From: Bacteroidales bacterium
GTDB taxonomy: Bacteria > Bacteroidota > Bacteroidia > Bacteroidales > WCHB1-69
Direction: 5' to 3'
NCBI GenBank assembly: GCA_017617445.1
Contig: JAFZWE010000036.1
Location: 1 to 61,277 of the forward strand
DNA length: 61,277 bases
The notes beneath the pieces are model-generated. The model was given only the letters and a program-made list of their open reading frames with translations, made no database searches and was not told the origin of the DNA. Position numbers and translations under genes: made by a program. Below, piece by piece: positions 27,118 through 35,658 of the stretch. Each line of letters starts with the position of its first letter. Positions within the stretch are counted from its first letter, which is position 1.

Positions 27118-27894
27118 CTAATTCTCACTGACAGAGGTTTCTGCAGCTTCAATGATTTCAACAAAATCCGCACTCTTGAGGGAGGCGCCGCCTATCAGTC
27201 CGCCATCTACATCTGGGGAAGAAAAGAGTTCCAGCGCATTTTTGGCATTGCAGCTTCCACCATATAAAATATAGGTATTGTACGCCATTTCCGACCCATA
27301 TTTCTTTTCCACCAGACCACGGATGAAAGCGTGCATTTCCGAAGCCTGTGCCGGTGTGGCCGTCTCCCCTGTGCCAATAGCCCATACCGGTTCGTAGGCG
27401 ATGACCACATGCTCGAAATCGTTCTTGGCCAAATGAAACAGGGATTCCTTCACCTGCTTTTCCACCACCTCAAAATGGCGTCCCGCTTTCCTGTCCTCAA
27501 GCTGTTCACCGCAGCACACCACGGGAATCAAATCCTCGGCAATCAACTTGTCCACCTTGCGCGCCACGACCTCATTGGATTCATTGAAAAGCTTTCTCCT
27601 TTCTGAATGACCCACGATGCAGAAATTCACCCCAAGGGAGGCTAACATGGCGGCAGAAACCTCTCCTGTATAGGCGCCGTTATCATACTGGCTGCAGTTC
27701 TGTGCACCAGCATAAAAATTGGACTCGTCAGCCAGGTCAGTCACCAACTCCAGGAAAGGGAACGGCGGACAGATGGCCACTTCTGTTTTCAAATTAAAAT
27801 TTTCAATTGCTTCCTGAATCGAAGTGGCCAGATCTTCGGCGGCCCCGAAATCAAGATTCATTTTCCAATTACCAATGACTAACTTTGTTTTCAT
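27118..27894 (-). CDS. tpiA: Triosephosphate isomerase
   Basis: 258 residues. The catalytic Lys is in GNWKMN (Lys11), His in VGHSERR, Glu in AYEPVWAIGTG, and the phosphate-binding GGSCNAKN and GLIGGASL loops are intact. It interconverts DHAP and GAP in glycolysis. It is the last gene after mreC-mreD, an unusual partner. Confidence 0.97.
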   Translation of the reverse strand: MKTKLVIGNWKMNLDFGAAEDLATSIQEAIENFNLKTEVAICPPFPFLELVTDLADESNFYAGAQNCSQYDNGAYTGEVSAAMLASLGVNFCIVGHSERRKLFNESNEVVARKVDKLIAEDLIPVVCCGEQLEDRKAGRHFEVVEKQVKESLFHLAKNDFEHVVIAYEPVWAIGTGETATPAQASEMHAFIRGLVEKKYGSEMAYNTYILYGGSCNAKNALELFSSPDVDGGLIGGASLKSADFVEIIEAAETSVSEN

Positions 27895-27901
27895 ATTTGA
27901 T

Positions 27902-28417
27902 TTATTGTTTTTTCTCAGGAGTGAAAATATACTGGATACAGAGCACCAACACAGTGGTAAACAATGTATTGAGTAAAATGCTGATCAGGGAGATGAAAAA
28001 GCCCTGGAACGAAAACACCTCCAGCATGGTCACAAAAAGCTGGTGAATGAATACCAGGATCACAGTGTACACAACCATAAACTTCAAATCCTTCTTGCCA
28101 GGCACAGGAACGCCCTTATAGTCTCCTTTCTTATTGATTTCCAATAATTTCATTACGTATGGACGAAGAGCGACCAGCATCAGTGAAGCGGAAGCGTGAA
28201 CCCCAAAAGTCTGGATGAAGGCATCTACAAAGAAACCGGCGGCAAAAGCGATGATATACTGCACCGATTTCGGCACATTGAGTGGCAGCAACAGAATGGC
28301 CAGCACATAGATATTGGGGTTGATGTAGCCATACAGAACGACATGGTTGCACACCAGCACCTGCAGCAGCAAGAGCAGTATGAACCGCAAGACCTGTTTC
28401 ACTACCGGGTTATTCAT
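27902..28417 (-). CDS. mreD: Rod-shape-determining protein MreD
   Basis: 171 residues, about five membrane helices, with the NPNIYVLAILLLPL start and FAAGFFVDAF motif typical of Bacteroidota MreD. It works with MreC and MreB in elongation-phase wall synthesis. It overlaps mreC by 8 nt. Confidence 0.9.
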   Translation of the reverse strand: MNNPVVKQVLRFILLLLLQVLVCNHVVLYGYINPNIYVLAILLLPLNVPKSVQYIIAFAAGFFVDAFIQTFGVHASASLMLVALRPYVMKLLEINKKGDYKGVPVPGKKDLKFMVVYTVILVFIHQLFVTMLEVFSFQGFFISLISILLNTLFTTVLVLCIQYIFTPEKKQ

Positions 28418-29267
28418 TTTCCATCTTGGATTTTAAGGTTTCCATTTCATCTTTGTAAAGATTTCTCACCAGATAAACCGTGTTAATATGGTTGAAATCG
28501 GTGGCCAGGTGCAGCTTGAGCGTAAGGAAGCTGCTGCTTGCCGACTTGCTTTTCTCTGTAATGACCCCCAAAAGAATGTTAGAGGGGAAAATATCAGAGT
28601 ATCCGCTGGTGAAAACGCTGTCCCCGACATGGATATCCATGTGTTCGGGAATATCTTCCAAAAAGGCGGAGGTAGGGTCGCCAAACTCCCAAGAAACTGT
28701 CCCCAGCTGATTGGATGGCAATACTTTGGCACTAATCTTGCTGTTGGGATGAAGAAGAGAAGTCACCTTGGCAAAATGGGGAGTCACATCGGTGACCACG
28801 CCCACCACCCCTTGCGAGGAGATCACTGCCATATCGGTGACCACCCCATCCTCCGACCCTTTATCAATCATCAGATAGTTGTAGTGGTGGTGGATGGTAT
28901 TATAAACCACATTGGCATACGAGTAATCGTACAACCTGACTCGGCGTATTTGGTTACGCAAGGTGTCAACCTGTTCCTGATAGGCCGTAGAGAGCGAGTC
29001 CGAGCTCACCAGAAAATTGGCCTCCTGACTGCGCATCAGTTCAAGGTTCTGTTTAACAAGCCCTTCATTTTCCAAACTGAAGTTAAAATGCCTGACCCAC
29101 TTGTAGCAGAATTCATTGATGGGTGTGGTAACCACCTGCGTGGCACGGGCCAGGGCAAAGCGAGGATAATTCATGGAATGATACAGCATAACCATGGCCA
29201 GCACCTGCAGCGTGACGAACAGCAGGACATGAAAATACCGCCGGATAAATGCAAGCAGGTTACCCAT
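28410..29267 (-). CDS. mreC: Rod-shape-determining protein MreC
   Basis: 285 residues. One N-terminal membrane helix, a short periplasmic coiled coil (about 60-110) and the double beta-barrel domain are visible, with the GVVTDMAVISSQGVVGVV motif in the middle. It scaffolds wall-synthesis enzymes. No mreB, mrdA or rodA is adjacent; pheS lies 18 nt upstream. Confidence 0.92.
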   Translation of the reverse strand: MGNLLAFIRRYFHVLLFVTLQVLAMVMLYHSMNYPRFALARATQVVTTPINEFCYKWVRHFNFSLENEGLVKQNLELMRSQEANFLVSSDSLSTAYQEQVDTLRNQIRRVRLYDYSYANVVYNTIHHHYNYLMIDKGSEDGVVTDMAVISSQGVVGVVTDVTPHFAKVTSLLHPNSKISAKVLPSNQLGTVSWEFGDPTSAFLEDIPEHMDIHVGDSVFTSGYSDIFPSNILLGVITEKSKSASSSFLTLKLHLATDFNHINTVYLVRNLYKDEMETLKSKMENE

Positions 29268-29285
29268 ACCAAGGAGACGAAACGA

Positions 29286-30308
29286 TTAATGGGAAACCGG
29301 GGTGAATTGTTTGACAAACCGGAGGTCATTCTCAAAATAGAGGCGGATATCATTGGTGCGGTACTTGAGCATGGTCATTCTTTCTATACCGAGCCCGAAG
29401 GCAAATCCGGAATAGACCGAGCTGTCGATGCCGCAGTTTTCCAGCACATTGGGGTCCACCATGCCACAGCCGAGGATTTCCACCCAGCCGGTATGTTTGC
29501 ACAGGGCGCAGCCTTTTCCCCCGCAGAGGTTGCAGGAGACATCCATTTCGGCCGAGGGTTCCGTGAACGGGAAATAGGAAGGGCGAAGGCGGATGCGGGT
29601 CTGCTCTCCGAACATCTCTTTGGCGAAATACATCAGGGTCTGCTTCATATCAGCGAAAGAGACATTCTTGTCGATATAAAGTCCCTCCATCTGGTGGAAG
29701 ATGCAATGGGCGCGCGAAGTGATGGCCTCATTGCGGAACACACGCCCCGGGCAGATGACGCGGATGGGGGGCTGGTGCCGCTCCATAGTGCGCACTTGCA
29801 GGGTGGAGGTATGGGTACGCAACGCCACATCGGGCTTCTGGTCAATGAAGAACGTGTCCTGCATGTCGCGGGCGGGATGTTCTTCCGGGAAGTTCAATGC
29901 GGTAAAGATATGCCAGTCGTCCTCAATGTCAGGGCCCGACACAGTGGAAAAGCCTATCTTCTCAAAAATGCTGCACACATTATCCATCATAAGGGAGATG
30001 GGATGCCGGGAGCCCAGTTCAACCATTGAGGCGGGGCGGGTCACATCCGTCTGACTATTGGAGGTGGGCGCAACGGATTCCAGTCTCTCGCGTTGTTCCT
30101 CAAAAAAGGCCTGAGCGCGCCGTTTCAGCTGGTTCACCCGCTGTCCGAAGTCCTTGCGTTCCTCTGCTGGCACATTCTTGATTTCCCCCAACAGGGTCTG
30201 GAGTTCGCTCTTCTTGCTCAAGAACTGGAGGCGGAAACGCTCCAGATCCTCAGCGACAGACACTTTAAAGTTTTCTATTTCAGCACTGATATTATCTATT
30301 GATTTCAT
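29286..30308 (-). CDS. pheS: Phenylalanyl-tRNA synthetase alpha subunit
   Basis: 340 residues from the ATG at 30308, which matches the usual family N-terminus; an ATG at 30329 would add seven residues. An N-terminal coiled coil (1-90) precedes the class II core, with motif 2 around FRNEAITSRAHCIFHQMEG and motif 3 FGLGIERMTML. It has the DVSCNLCGGKGC cysteines seen in many bacterial PheS. pheT is not in the window. Confidence 0.96.
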   Translation of the reverse strand: MKSIDNISAEIENFKVSVAEDLERFRLQFLSKKSELQTLLGEIKNVPAEERKDFGQRVNQLKRRAQAFFEEQRERLESVAPTSNSQTDVTRPASMVELGSRHPISLMMDNVCSIFEKIGFSTVSGPDIEDDWHIFTALNFPEEHPARDMQDTFFIDQKPDVALRTHTSTLQVRTMERHQPPIRVICPGRVFRNEAITSRAHCIFHQMEGLYIDKNVSFADMKQTLMYFAKEMFGEQTRIRLRPSYFPFTEPSAEMDVSCNLCGGKGCALCKHTGWVEILGCGMVDPNVLENCGIDSSVYSGFAFGLGIERMTMLKYRTNDIRLYFENDLRFVKQFTPVSH

Positions 30309-30333
30309 ACTGATTCTGGATTTCGACATTCAA

Positions 30334-31092
30334 TTATTCAACAACAGAAGCGGAAATGATTTTCACATCCTTCAAAGGTCTGTCGTTCGCGTCCTTCTGC
30401 TTGGCTGCAATCTTGTCCACAACATCCATGCCCTCGGTCACCTCTCCGAACACCGTATACTGCATATCAAGGAACGGAGCGCCACCGATGGTTTTATACA
30501 CCTCTTTCTGTTCATCTGTGAACTGGATTCTCATCTGGTAAGAGATCTGCTGCAGGTAGTTTTCATCAAACTTTTTACCATCAACAATATAGAACTGGGA
30601 ACCGGAGGAAGCCTTGGTCGGGTTCATCTGGTCACCCATGCGTGCGGCAGCGACAGCCCCGCGCTTATGATAGTTCTCCGGGCGGAATTCTGCCGGAATG
30701 GTATAACCCGGGCCTCCAGAACCGAGCTGCTTGCCCGACGGGGCATTCTTGGATTCCGGATCCCCCGTCTGAATCATAAAACCCTGAATGATACGATGGA
30801 ACAGAATATCGGTGTAAAAACCCTCTCCCACCAACTTGAGGAAATTCTCCTTGTGTTTCGGAGTGTTGTCATACAAAGCGATGGTGATGTCACCCTCGCT
30901 GGTCTTAAAAATTACTTTGGTCAATTTATCCATATCGCGTGTTACATTTTGATCCTGGCTTTGAACATCCGCTTGCTCCTGGCTTTTCTCGGATGGCTTC
31001 ACAGACTTACTCCCTGCAGAATCCTTGGAGGAACTGCAAGCGGTACAAAACAGACAGAGGCACACCGCTGTCATAAGATGAATTTTCTTCAT
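30334..31092 (-). CDS. Cyclophilin-type peptidyl-prolyl isomerase lipoprotein
   Basis: 252 residues. A lipoprotein signal (CTACSSS) and a Ser/Lys/Gln-rich linker (about 20-55) precede a cyclophilin domain with the FHRIIQGFMIQTGD motif and SSGSQFYI. It should speed proline isomerisation in periplasmic or outer-membrane protein folding. It is the first gene of a five-gene run to tpiA. Confidence 0.92.
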   Translation of the reverse strand: MKKIHLMTAVCLCLFCTACSSSKDSAGSKSVKPSEKSQEQADVQSQDQNVTRDMDKLTKVIFKTSEGDITIALYDNTPKHKENFLKLVGEGFYTDILFHRIIQGFMIQTGDPESKNAPSGKQLGSGGPGYTIPAEFRPENYHKRGAVAAARMGDQMNPTKASSGSQFYIVDGKKFDENYLQQISYQMRIQFTDEQKEVYKTIGGAPFLDMQYTVFGEVTEGMDVVDKIAAKQKDANDRPLKDVKIISASVVE

Positions 31093-31146
31093 AATAAAAT
31101 GTTTTTCAATTATTTAAATTAAAAAAATAGAAACACTATAAAGCGT

Positions 31147-31155
31147 GCAAATTTA
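31147..31155 (-). promoter_or_regulatory. Promoter -7 element TAAATTTGC for the cyclophilin-pheS-mreCD-tpiA operon
   Basis: It lies 54 nt upstream of the cyclophilin ATG; no later promoter motif is seen before tpiA. Confidence 0.55.
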
Positions 31156-31214
31156 CAAGAACTTTCTGAAATTTCCAGCACGCAATCCGATTTTTCCAGT
31201 TTTTTCCTAAAACA

Positions 31215-32318
31215 CTAATCTTTAATTAGATGCAATTCCGTGATGGCGCCCAATTCCGCCACAATCAGAGGGAAACCGCATTGGCTGCTGACCTGCTTCT
31301 CCAACAACAGCGGCTCATTCCACGCATGAAAAGCCAAAACGTACTTGGAATGATGCACCGTGACCACCTGCGCAGCGTGCAAATCATCCGCTTCCTGACC
31401 CAACTGCTCCGGAAGAGTGTGGATGTATTTCCACTGCTCATTATACTGTCCGTTTTCCAGAATGGCCAGGTCAATTTTTGAAAAACGCTCGCCAATTTCC
31501 TTGAAATGTGGTCCGTAGCCGCCATCTCCCGAAGCGAATATGTTGCCGCACGGGGTCTCCAACATGAAAGACGCCCACAACGTGTTGTTGCGCTTCAAAG
31601 CACGTCCTGAAAAATGCTGCGAGGGAAGGCAATGGACACGGCCCCATTCCCCCTCCAACGGCAAAGACTCTCCCCAGTCCATTTCCATCAGGCATTGGGA
31701 ATCCCAACCCCAAGATTCAAAATGGGAACCGACCCCCAACGGACACACCAAATGGCGCACCCTCCCTTTCAAACGCTGGACCGTCTCATAATCCAGATGA
31801 TCATAATGATCATGTGTAATCACAAGATAATCAATATTTTCAGGCATATCCTCCGGCGCATAACGGTCTGTTCCCCTAAACGGTTTGTTGAGAAACTTGA
31901 ACGGAGCAGCGGCACAGAATACCGGATCAAAAAGGAAGGTGACTCCATGCAAAGAGAGCAAGTAGGAGGAGTGTCCGAACCAGACATAGAAATCCCTCTC
32001 TGAAGGAAGGTGTTTCAAGTCCTCAAATGCCATGGGAAGAGGTTGTGACGGCGTAACCGAACCCTTTCGGGAAAAGAGGAACTTCCACAAAACGCCAATG
32101 AATTTTCGGTGACTCCCTTTGGGAAGGACATTTTGCATCTTATTATGGAACTGACCATTGCGAAAATTTTTAGACCTCTGGCATCTTTTCAGGCGGTCTC
32201 CGGAAGGATACTGGCCGAATTGCGGCAGACGGAGAATCAACGGAGAAAAAAGGGTGAACAGAATGAGGAGCACCAGAAGGATAGCCAAGGTCATCAAAAC
32301 AATTGCGGTAATCAGCAT
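31215..32318 (-). CDS. NAPE-PLD-like metallo-beta-lactamase-fold hydrolase
   Basis: 367 residues. An N-terminal membrane helix (about 5-30) anchors a metallo-beta-lactamase fold with the ITHDHYDHLD zinc motif (about 170), later His (SQHFSGR), Asp (ASGDGGYG) and His (VTVHHSKY) ligands. The family includes N-acyl-phosphatidylethanolamine phospholipase D. A phospholipid role is likely but not proven. It is last in the operon with aroC. Confidence 0.88.
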   Translation of the reverse strand: MLITAIVLMTLAILLVLLILFTLFSPLILRLPQFGQYPSGDRLKRCQRSKNFRNGQFHNKMQNVLPKGSHRKFIGVLWKFLFSRKGSVTPSQPLPMAFEDLKHLPSERDFYVWFGHSSYLLSLHGVTFLFDPVFCAAAPFKFLNKPFRGTDRYAPEDMPENIDYLVITHDHYDHLDYETVQRLKGRVRHLVCPLGVGSHFESWGWDSQCLMEMDWGESLPLEGEWGRVHCLPSQHFSGRALKRNNTLWASFMLETPCGNIFASGDGGYGPHFKEIGERFSKIDLAILENGQYNEQWKYIHTLPEQLGQEADDLHAAQVVTVHHSKYVLAFHAWNEPLLLEKQVSSQCGFPLIVAELGAITELHLIKD

Positions 32319-32346
32319 AATAGTACGGTTAAAGGGTCTTCACTGG

Positions 32347-33297
32347 CTACAGGCGGGAAGAACGGTTCAACAAAATCAGGTCGGCAGTCACCAAAGCGGC
32401 CATGGCCTCTACCACGGGGAGCACGCGGGGCACCACAGACACATCGTTTCTGGCATTTCCACAGTAAGAAACAACATTTCCCTCATAATCAATAGTTTCC
32501 TGAGGGATTCTTACGGTAGGAATAGGTTTGAAGGCCACTCGGAAGGTGATGTCCTGTCCGTTGGAAATGCCTGCCTGCACGCCACCGTCATGGTTGGTAC
32601 GGAAGGAAAAATCCGGATACTGCCGGTCGTTGTACTCGTAGCCGCAGCTGTCGGCTGCACGGAACCCCTCCCCTATTTCAAAACCCTTGCAAGCGGGGAT
32701 GGAGAGCATGGCGGCGGCCAAACGAGCATCAAAGCCATGATACGAAGGCTCACCCAAACCGGCAGGAGCGCCATGGATACAGCCTTGCACAAGCGCTCCG
32801 CCAGTGTCGCCCTCACGGGAAATCTGGGCAACGGACAGTGTATGGGCTTCAATACGGATACCGCAAGTGGCCAATAACAGTTTTGCCACCGCGCCACCCA
32901 CCACACGGTTCACTGTCTGGCGTGCCGAGCTTCTTCCTCCCTGCTCATTGCAGTGGTGTCCATACTTTTCACGCAGCACAAAAGAGGCGTGCGAGGGTTT
33001 CAGTATGTTGTTGGTTTCCAGATTGGGCCGCCCATCACGGTTTGAGATGATAAAAGCGATGGGGGCACCCGTGCTTACACCTTCGTAAATCCCTGACACA
33101 AAATCAACTCTATCTTCTTCTAAACGGTCTGTGACAAGCGGGCCGCCCGAAACAGGAGCGCGGCGGTCCAATTCCGACTGTACAAAAGCCATGTCTATCG
33201 CAAGTCCTGCGGGGCAACCATCAATGATTCCTCCCATGGAAGGCCCGTGCGTATCACCAAAGTCGGTCAATCGGAAAAGTTGTCCAAAACTGTTCAT
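32347..33297 (-). CDS. aroC: Chorismate synthase, slightly short and divergent
   Basis: 316 residues from the ATG at 33297 (MNSFGQLFRLT), shorter than the usual 350-360. His17 is kept in FGDTHG, the flavin-site segment is GGRSSARQT, and TNHDGGVQAGISNG is recognisable. The family's highly conserved RHDP motif instead reads ARNDVS. It makes chorismate from EPSP with reduced FMN. It is most likely functional, but the change in the third signature deserves attention. Confidence 0.9.
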   Translation of the reverse strand: MNSFGQLFRLTDFGDTHGPSMGGIIDGCPAGLAIDMAFVQSELDRRAPVSGGPLVTDRLEEDRVDFVSGIYEGVSTGAPIAFIISNRDGRPNLETNNILKPSHASFVLREKYGHHCNEQGGRSSARQTVNRVVGGAVAKLLLATCGIRIEAHTLSVAQISREGDTGGALVQGCIHGAPAGLGEPSYHGFDARLAAAMLSIPACKGFEIGEGFRAADSCGYEYNDRQYPDFSFRTNHDGGVQAGISNGQDITFRVAFKPIPTVRIPQETIDYEGNVVSYCGNARNDVSVVPRVLPVVEAMAALVTADLILLNRSSRL

Positions 33298-33304
33298 ACT
33301 GTTC

Positions 33305-34891
33305 TCATTTTTCAGGCCCTGACTGGCCATCCACATCCGGGGATAATCCAGACTCCTCCTCCCGCACGCGGACCACAGGCATAGTGAAAATGTCCCTGAC
33401 CTCGTCCGGACGGTAAATCCTGAGCCATCGGAAGTTTTTCAGCCGGCGGTCTTGCGAGTCCAGCTCCTGGTCAGGATACAGCTTCCCATCCGGCGCATTA
33501 TAAAAAGAAATATATTGAATCTCATTATTATCCAGAGTGATTGCCATTTCACTGGTCATCACAGAGTTCACCCCGATCAAACTGCTGTCCTCCTCCTGCA
33601 CAAAATACAGGCACTCGGCATTGCCCATCACCTCCACCTTGGAGAGTTTCCTGTCATGGATATATCCCATGATATTCAATCCTTTCACCTGATTGAATTC
33701 TGTCTCATCATAAAGCGACGAAGCCACAAAAGCAGACCTGCGCAGATGGACATGCACGTTGAGGGAGTCCACAATATGAAAACGTATGGTATCTGCCGTC
33801 AGCTGGTTTTCGCCAGACCACACCACCGGATTGAAGTACATGGTTATCAGGGAATCCTCCACATGGTAGGTCATGGAATCGCAGGCTCCCTGCATATCCT
33901 GACGGAAAAACTTCACATGGTTGTAGGCGAACAGCTGCTGAGGGTGCTGTGTTGAATCAAAAACCACATAAAGCGTATCGGCGTGCAGGAAAAGCGAGTC
34001 ATCCTTGTCAACCAGAATAAGCAGACTGCTGTCGGTCACGATGGCATAATCCTCATCTTTGTACTCCAGATAGTGTCCCTGAACAATGAAATTCTTAACA
34101 GAATCCTCCAGACGGACGTTATACCAGCCCTGTCCGAAACCACTGTTGTTTTCAAAATAGAGACTGTCGCCGGAGAGCTCCTGCTCACGGTTATGCAGTT
34201 CCGCATTGCCGACCAAGAGGACGATCTCCTGCTGTGTGTCATACCAGCCACCATCGGTAAAAGCCTCGCTCTCATCGGAAAACATGTGTGTGCGGGAGGT
34301 AAAATAGATGACTTCGGTCTGTGTATTAAACGAGGCATTGTCGCAGTCCCCCGTATAGGTTTCATTGACAAAATGCACAGAGTCTCGCAGATATGCCATT
34401 TTTTCCTGTGTATAATAGTACCCCAGGTGACTGGTCAGCACATTGGAATCGCTCACCATCCGTCCACCGACGAGGTAATAGCCCATCTCTTCATCCAAGT
34501 CATACGTCATGCTGTCGGTATAAAGGGCGGCGCTTTTATCCACCAGACGCACTTTGCGTGAAATGGATACCGTGCGGGCCTCGCCATCATAAAACACACG
34601 CTGTCCGTACAGGGTCACCGAGTCGTTGATTTGAACGCGTACCGGATTCCCGTATGCAATCAGGCGGTTTTCATTGCGGTAATGCTCGGCACGGCTGCAG
34701 TAGCCGATGGTTTTGCCATGGCGGAAGACCACATTGCCGGTGTATTGCTCCACGCCAGGCAAAAGATCCTCGTCATACTCCAAGAGATCCGCCTGGAAAT
34801 ATATCTTTTTCCCCTGCGACATTCCCGGGACAGGGCTGAGCAGGGCTATGACAAGAAACACGAGAAGCAATTTGACACCGCGCATGTTCAT
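33305..34891 (-). CDS. OstA/LptA-like outer-membrane biogenesis protein
   Basis: 528 residues with a signal peptide (SPVPGMSQ). A stack of OstA-type beta-jellyroll strands covers most of the length, with repeated units such as YTGNVVFRHG, YDGEARTVSIS and GNAECLYFVQEEDSSLIGV. Such long OstA-like proteins are typical of Bacteroidota and are thought to serve LPS bridging to the outer membrane. It overlaps the MORN lipoprotein gene by 4 nt. Confidence 0.85.
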   Translation of the reverse strand: MNMRGVKLLLVFLVIALLSPVPGMSQGKKIYFQADLLEYDEDLLPGVEQYTGNVVFRHGKTIGYCSRAEHYRNENRLIAYGNPVRVQINDSVTLYGQRVFYDGEARTVSISRKVRLVDKSAALYTDSMTYDLDEEMGYYLVGGRMVSDSNVLTSHLGYYYTQEKMAYLRDSVHFVNETYTGDCDNASFNTQTEVIYFTSRTHMFSDESEAFTDGGWYDTQQEIVLLVGNAELHNREQELSGDSLYFENNSGFGQGWYNVRLEDSVKNFIVQGHYLEYKDEDYAIVTDSSLLILVDKDDSLFLHADTLYVVFDSTQHPQQLFAYNHVKFFRQDMQGACDSMTYHVEDSLITMYFNPVVWSGENQLTADTIRFHIVDSLNVHVHLRRSAFVASSLYDETEFNQVKGLNIMGYIHDRKLSKVEVMGNAECLYFVQEEDSSLIGVNSVMTSEMAITLDNNEIQYISFYNAPDGKLYPDQELDSQDRRLKNFRWLRIYRPDEVRDIFTMPVVRVREEESGLSPDVDGQSGPEK

Positions 34892-35658
34892 TCAAAGGAT
34901 AGTTCATCGGATTCTCGGTCTTGGGGAACCCCGTCAATGGCAACAATCCTGTCTTCATGGAAAGTGACGGTTCGCACCACATTCCCCTCATAGTCGTATT
35001 CCTTTTCATCCCCCTCCTTGTGATTTTTCTCATACAGGGTTTCCTTGTAGAGCTCGCCGTTCTTATATGTTTTTTTCACCCCAGTTCCATTTTGGAATTG
35101 GCCGGTGCCCACCACCATCTCGTTTTCGTCGTAATAAATCCACTTCCCCTCCATCATGCCATTTTTATAGCCACCCTCGCACTGCAAAGTGTTTTTGGAG
35201 TGCCAGGTCCTGTAGGGGCCGTTGGCCAAGCCGTTCGCGTAGGTGATTTCGGCTGTTTTGTAACCCATATTGTCATAAAAAGACTGAACGCCGTCCAGCA
35301 GGTCATTTTTGAAAAAACATTCCATTTCGCGATAGCCTGTGGGAGAATAGGCGCGCTGTCTTCCTTCCTTCTTTCCCGCCTTCATCTCCACATCGGAAAT
35401 GATGGTCCCGTCCGAATTGTAAAATTCCGACACGCCCTCTTCCAAATCATTTTTATAATGAATCACGGAGCGGAGATTTCCATTGGGATAATAGTACGTG
35501 GCGGTTCCATTTTTCTTTCCGCCCTTGTATTCCACGCGGGAAAGCACCGTGCCATTTTCATCCACCTCCTCTTTGACTGTGGTCCGGCAAGAGGCGAACA
35601 GCAATCCCCCAACAGAGAGGATGCCTGCCATAACTATGATCATTCGGAAGTTTTTCAT
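34888..35658 (-). CDS. MORN-repeat lipoprotein (YwqK-like)
   Basis: 256 residues. The lipobox Cys lies in FASC (about 24). Nine or so MORN-like units of about 22 residues follow (YKGGKKNGTATYYYPNG, YKNGMMEGKWIYYDENE). The family is often called a YwqK antitoxin component, but no toxin gene is nearby. It is fixed between the RND pump and OstA genes by two 4-nt overlaps. Confidence 0.85.
   Translation of the reverse strand: MKNFRMIIVMAGILSVGGLLFASCRTTVKEEVDENGTVLSRVEYKGGKKNGTATYYYPNGNLRSVIHYKNDLEEGVSEFYNSDGTIISDVEMKAGKKEGRQRAYSPTGYREMECFFKNDLLDGVQSFYDNMGYKTAEITYANGLANGPYRTWHSKNTLQCEGGYKNGMMEGKWIYYDENEMVVGTGQFQNGTGVKKTYKNGELYKETLYEKNHKEGDEKEYDYEGNVVRTVTFHEDRIVAIDGVPQDRESDELSFE

Noticed and set aside
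34888-35658. Toxin-antitoxin module (YwqK-like antitoxin)
   Set aside because: Only the MORN repeats match; there is no toxin-sized partner, and the gene is locked inside an envelope operon.
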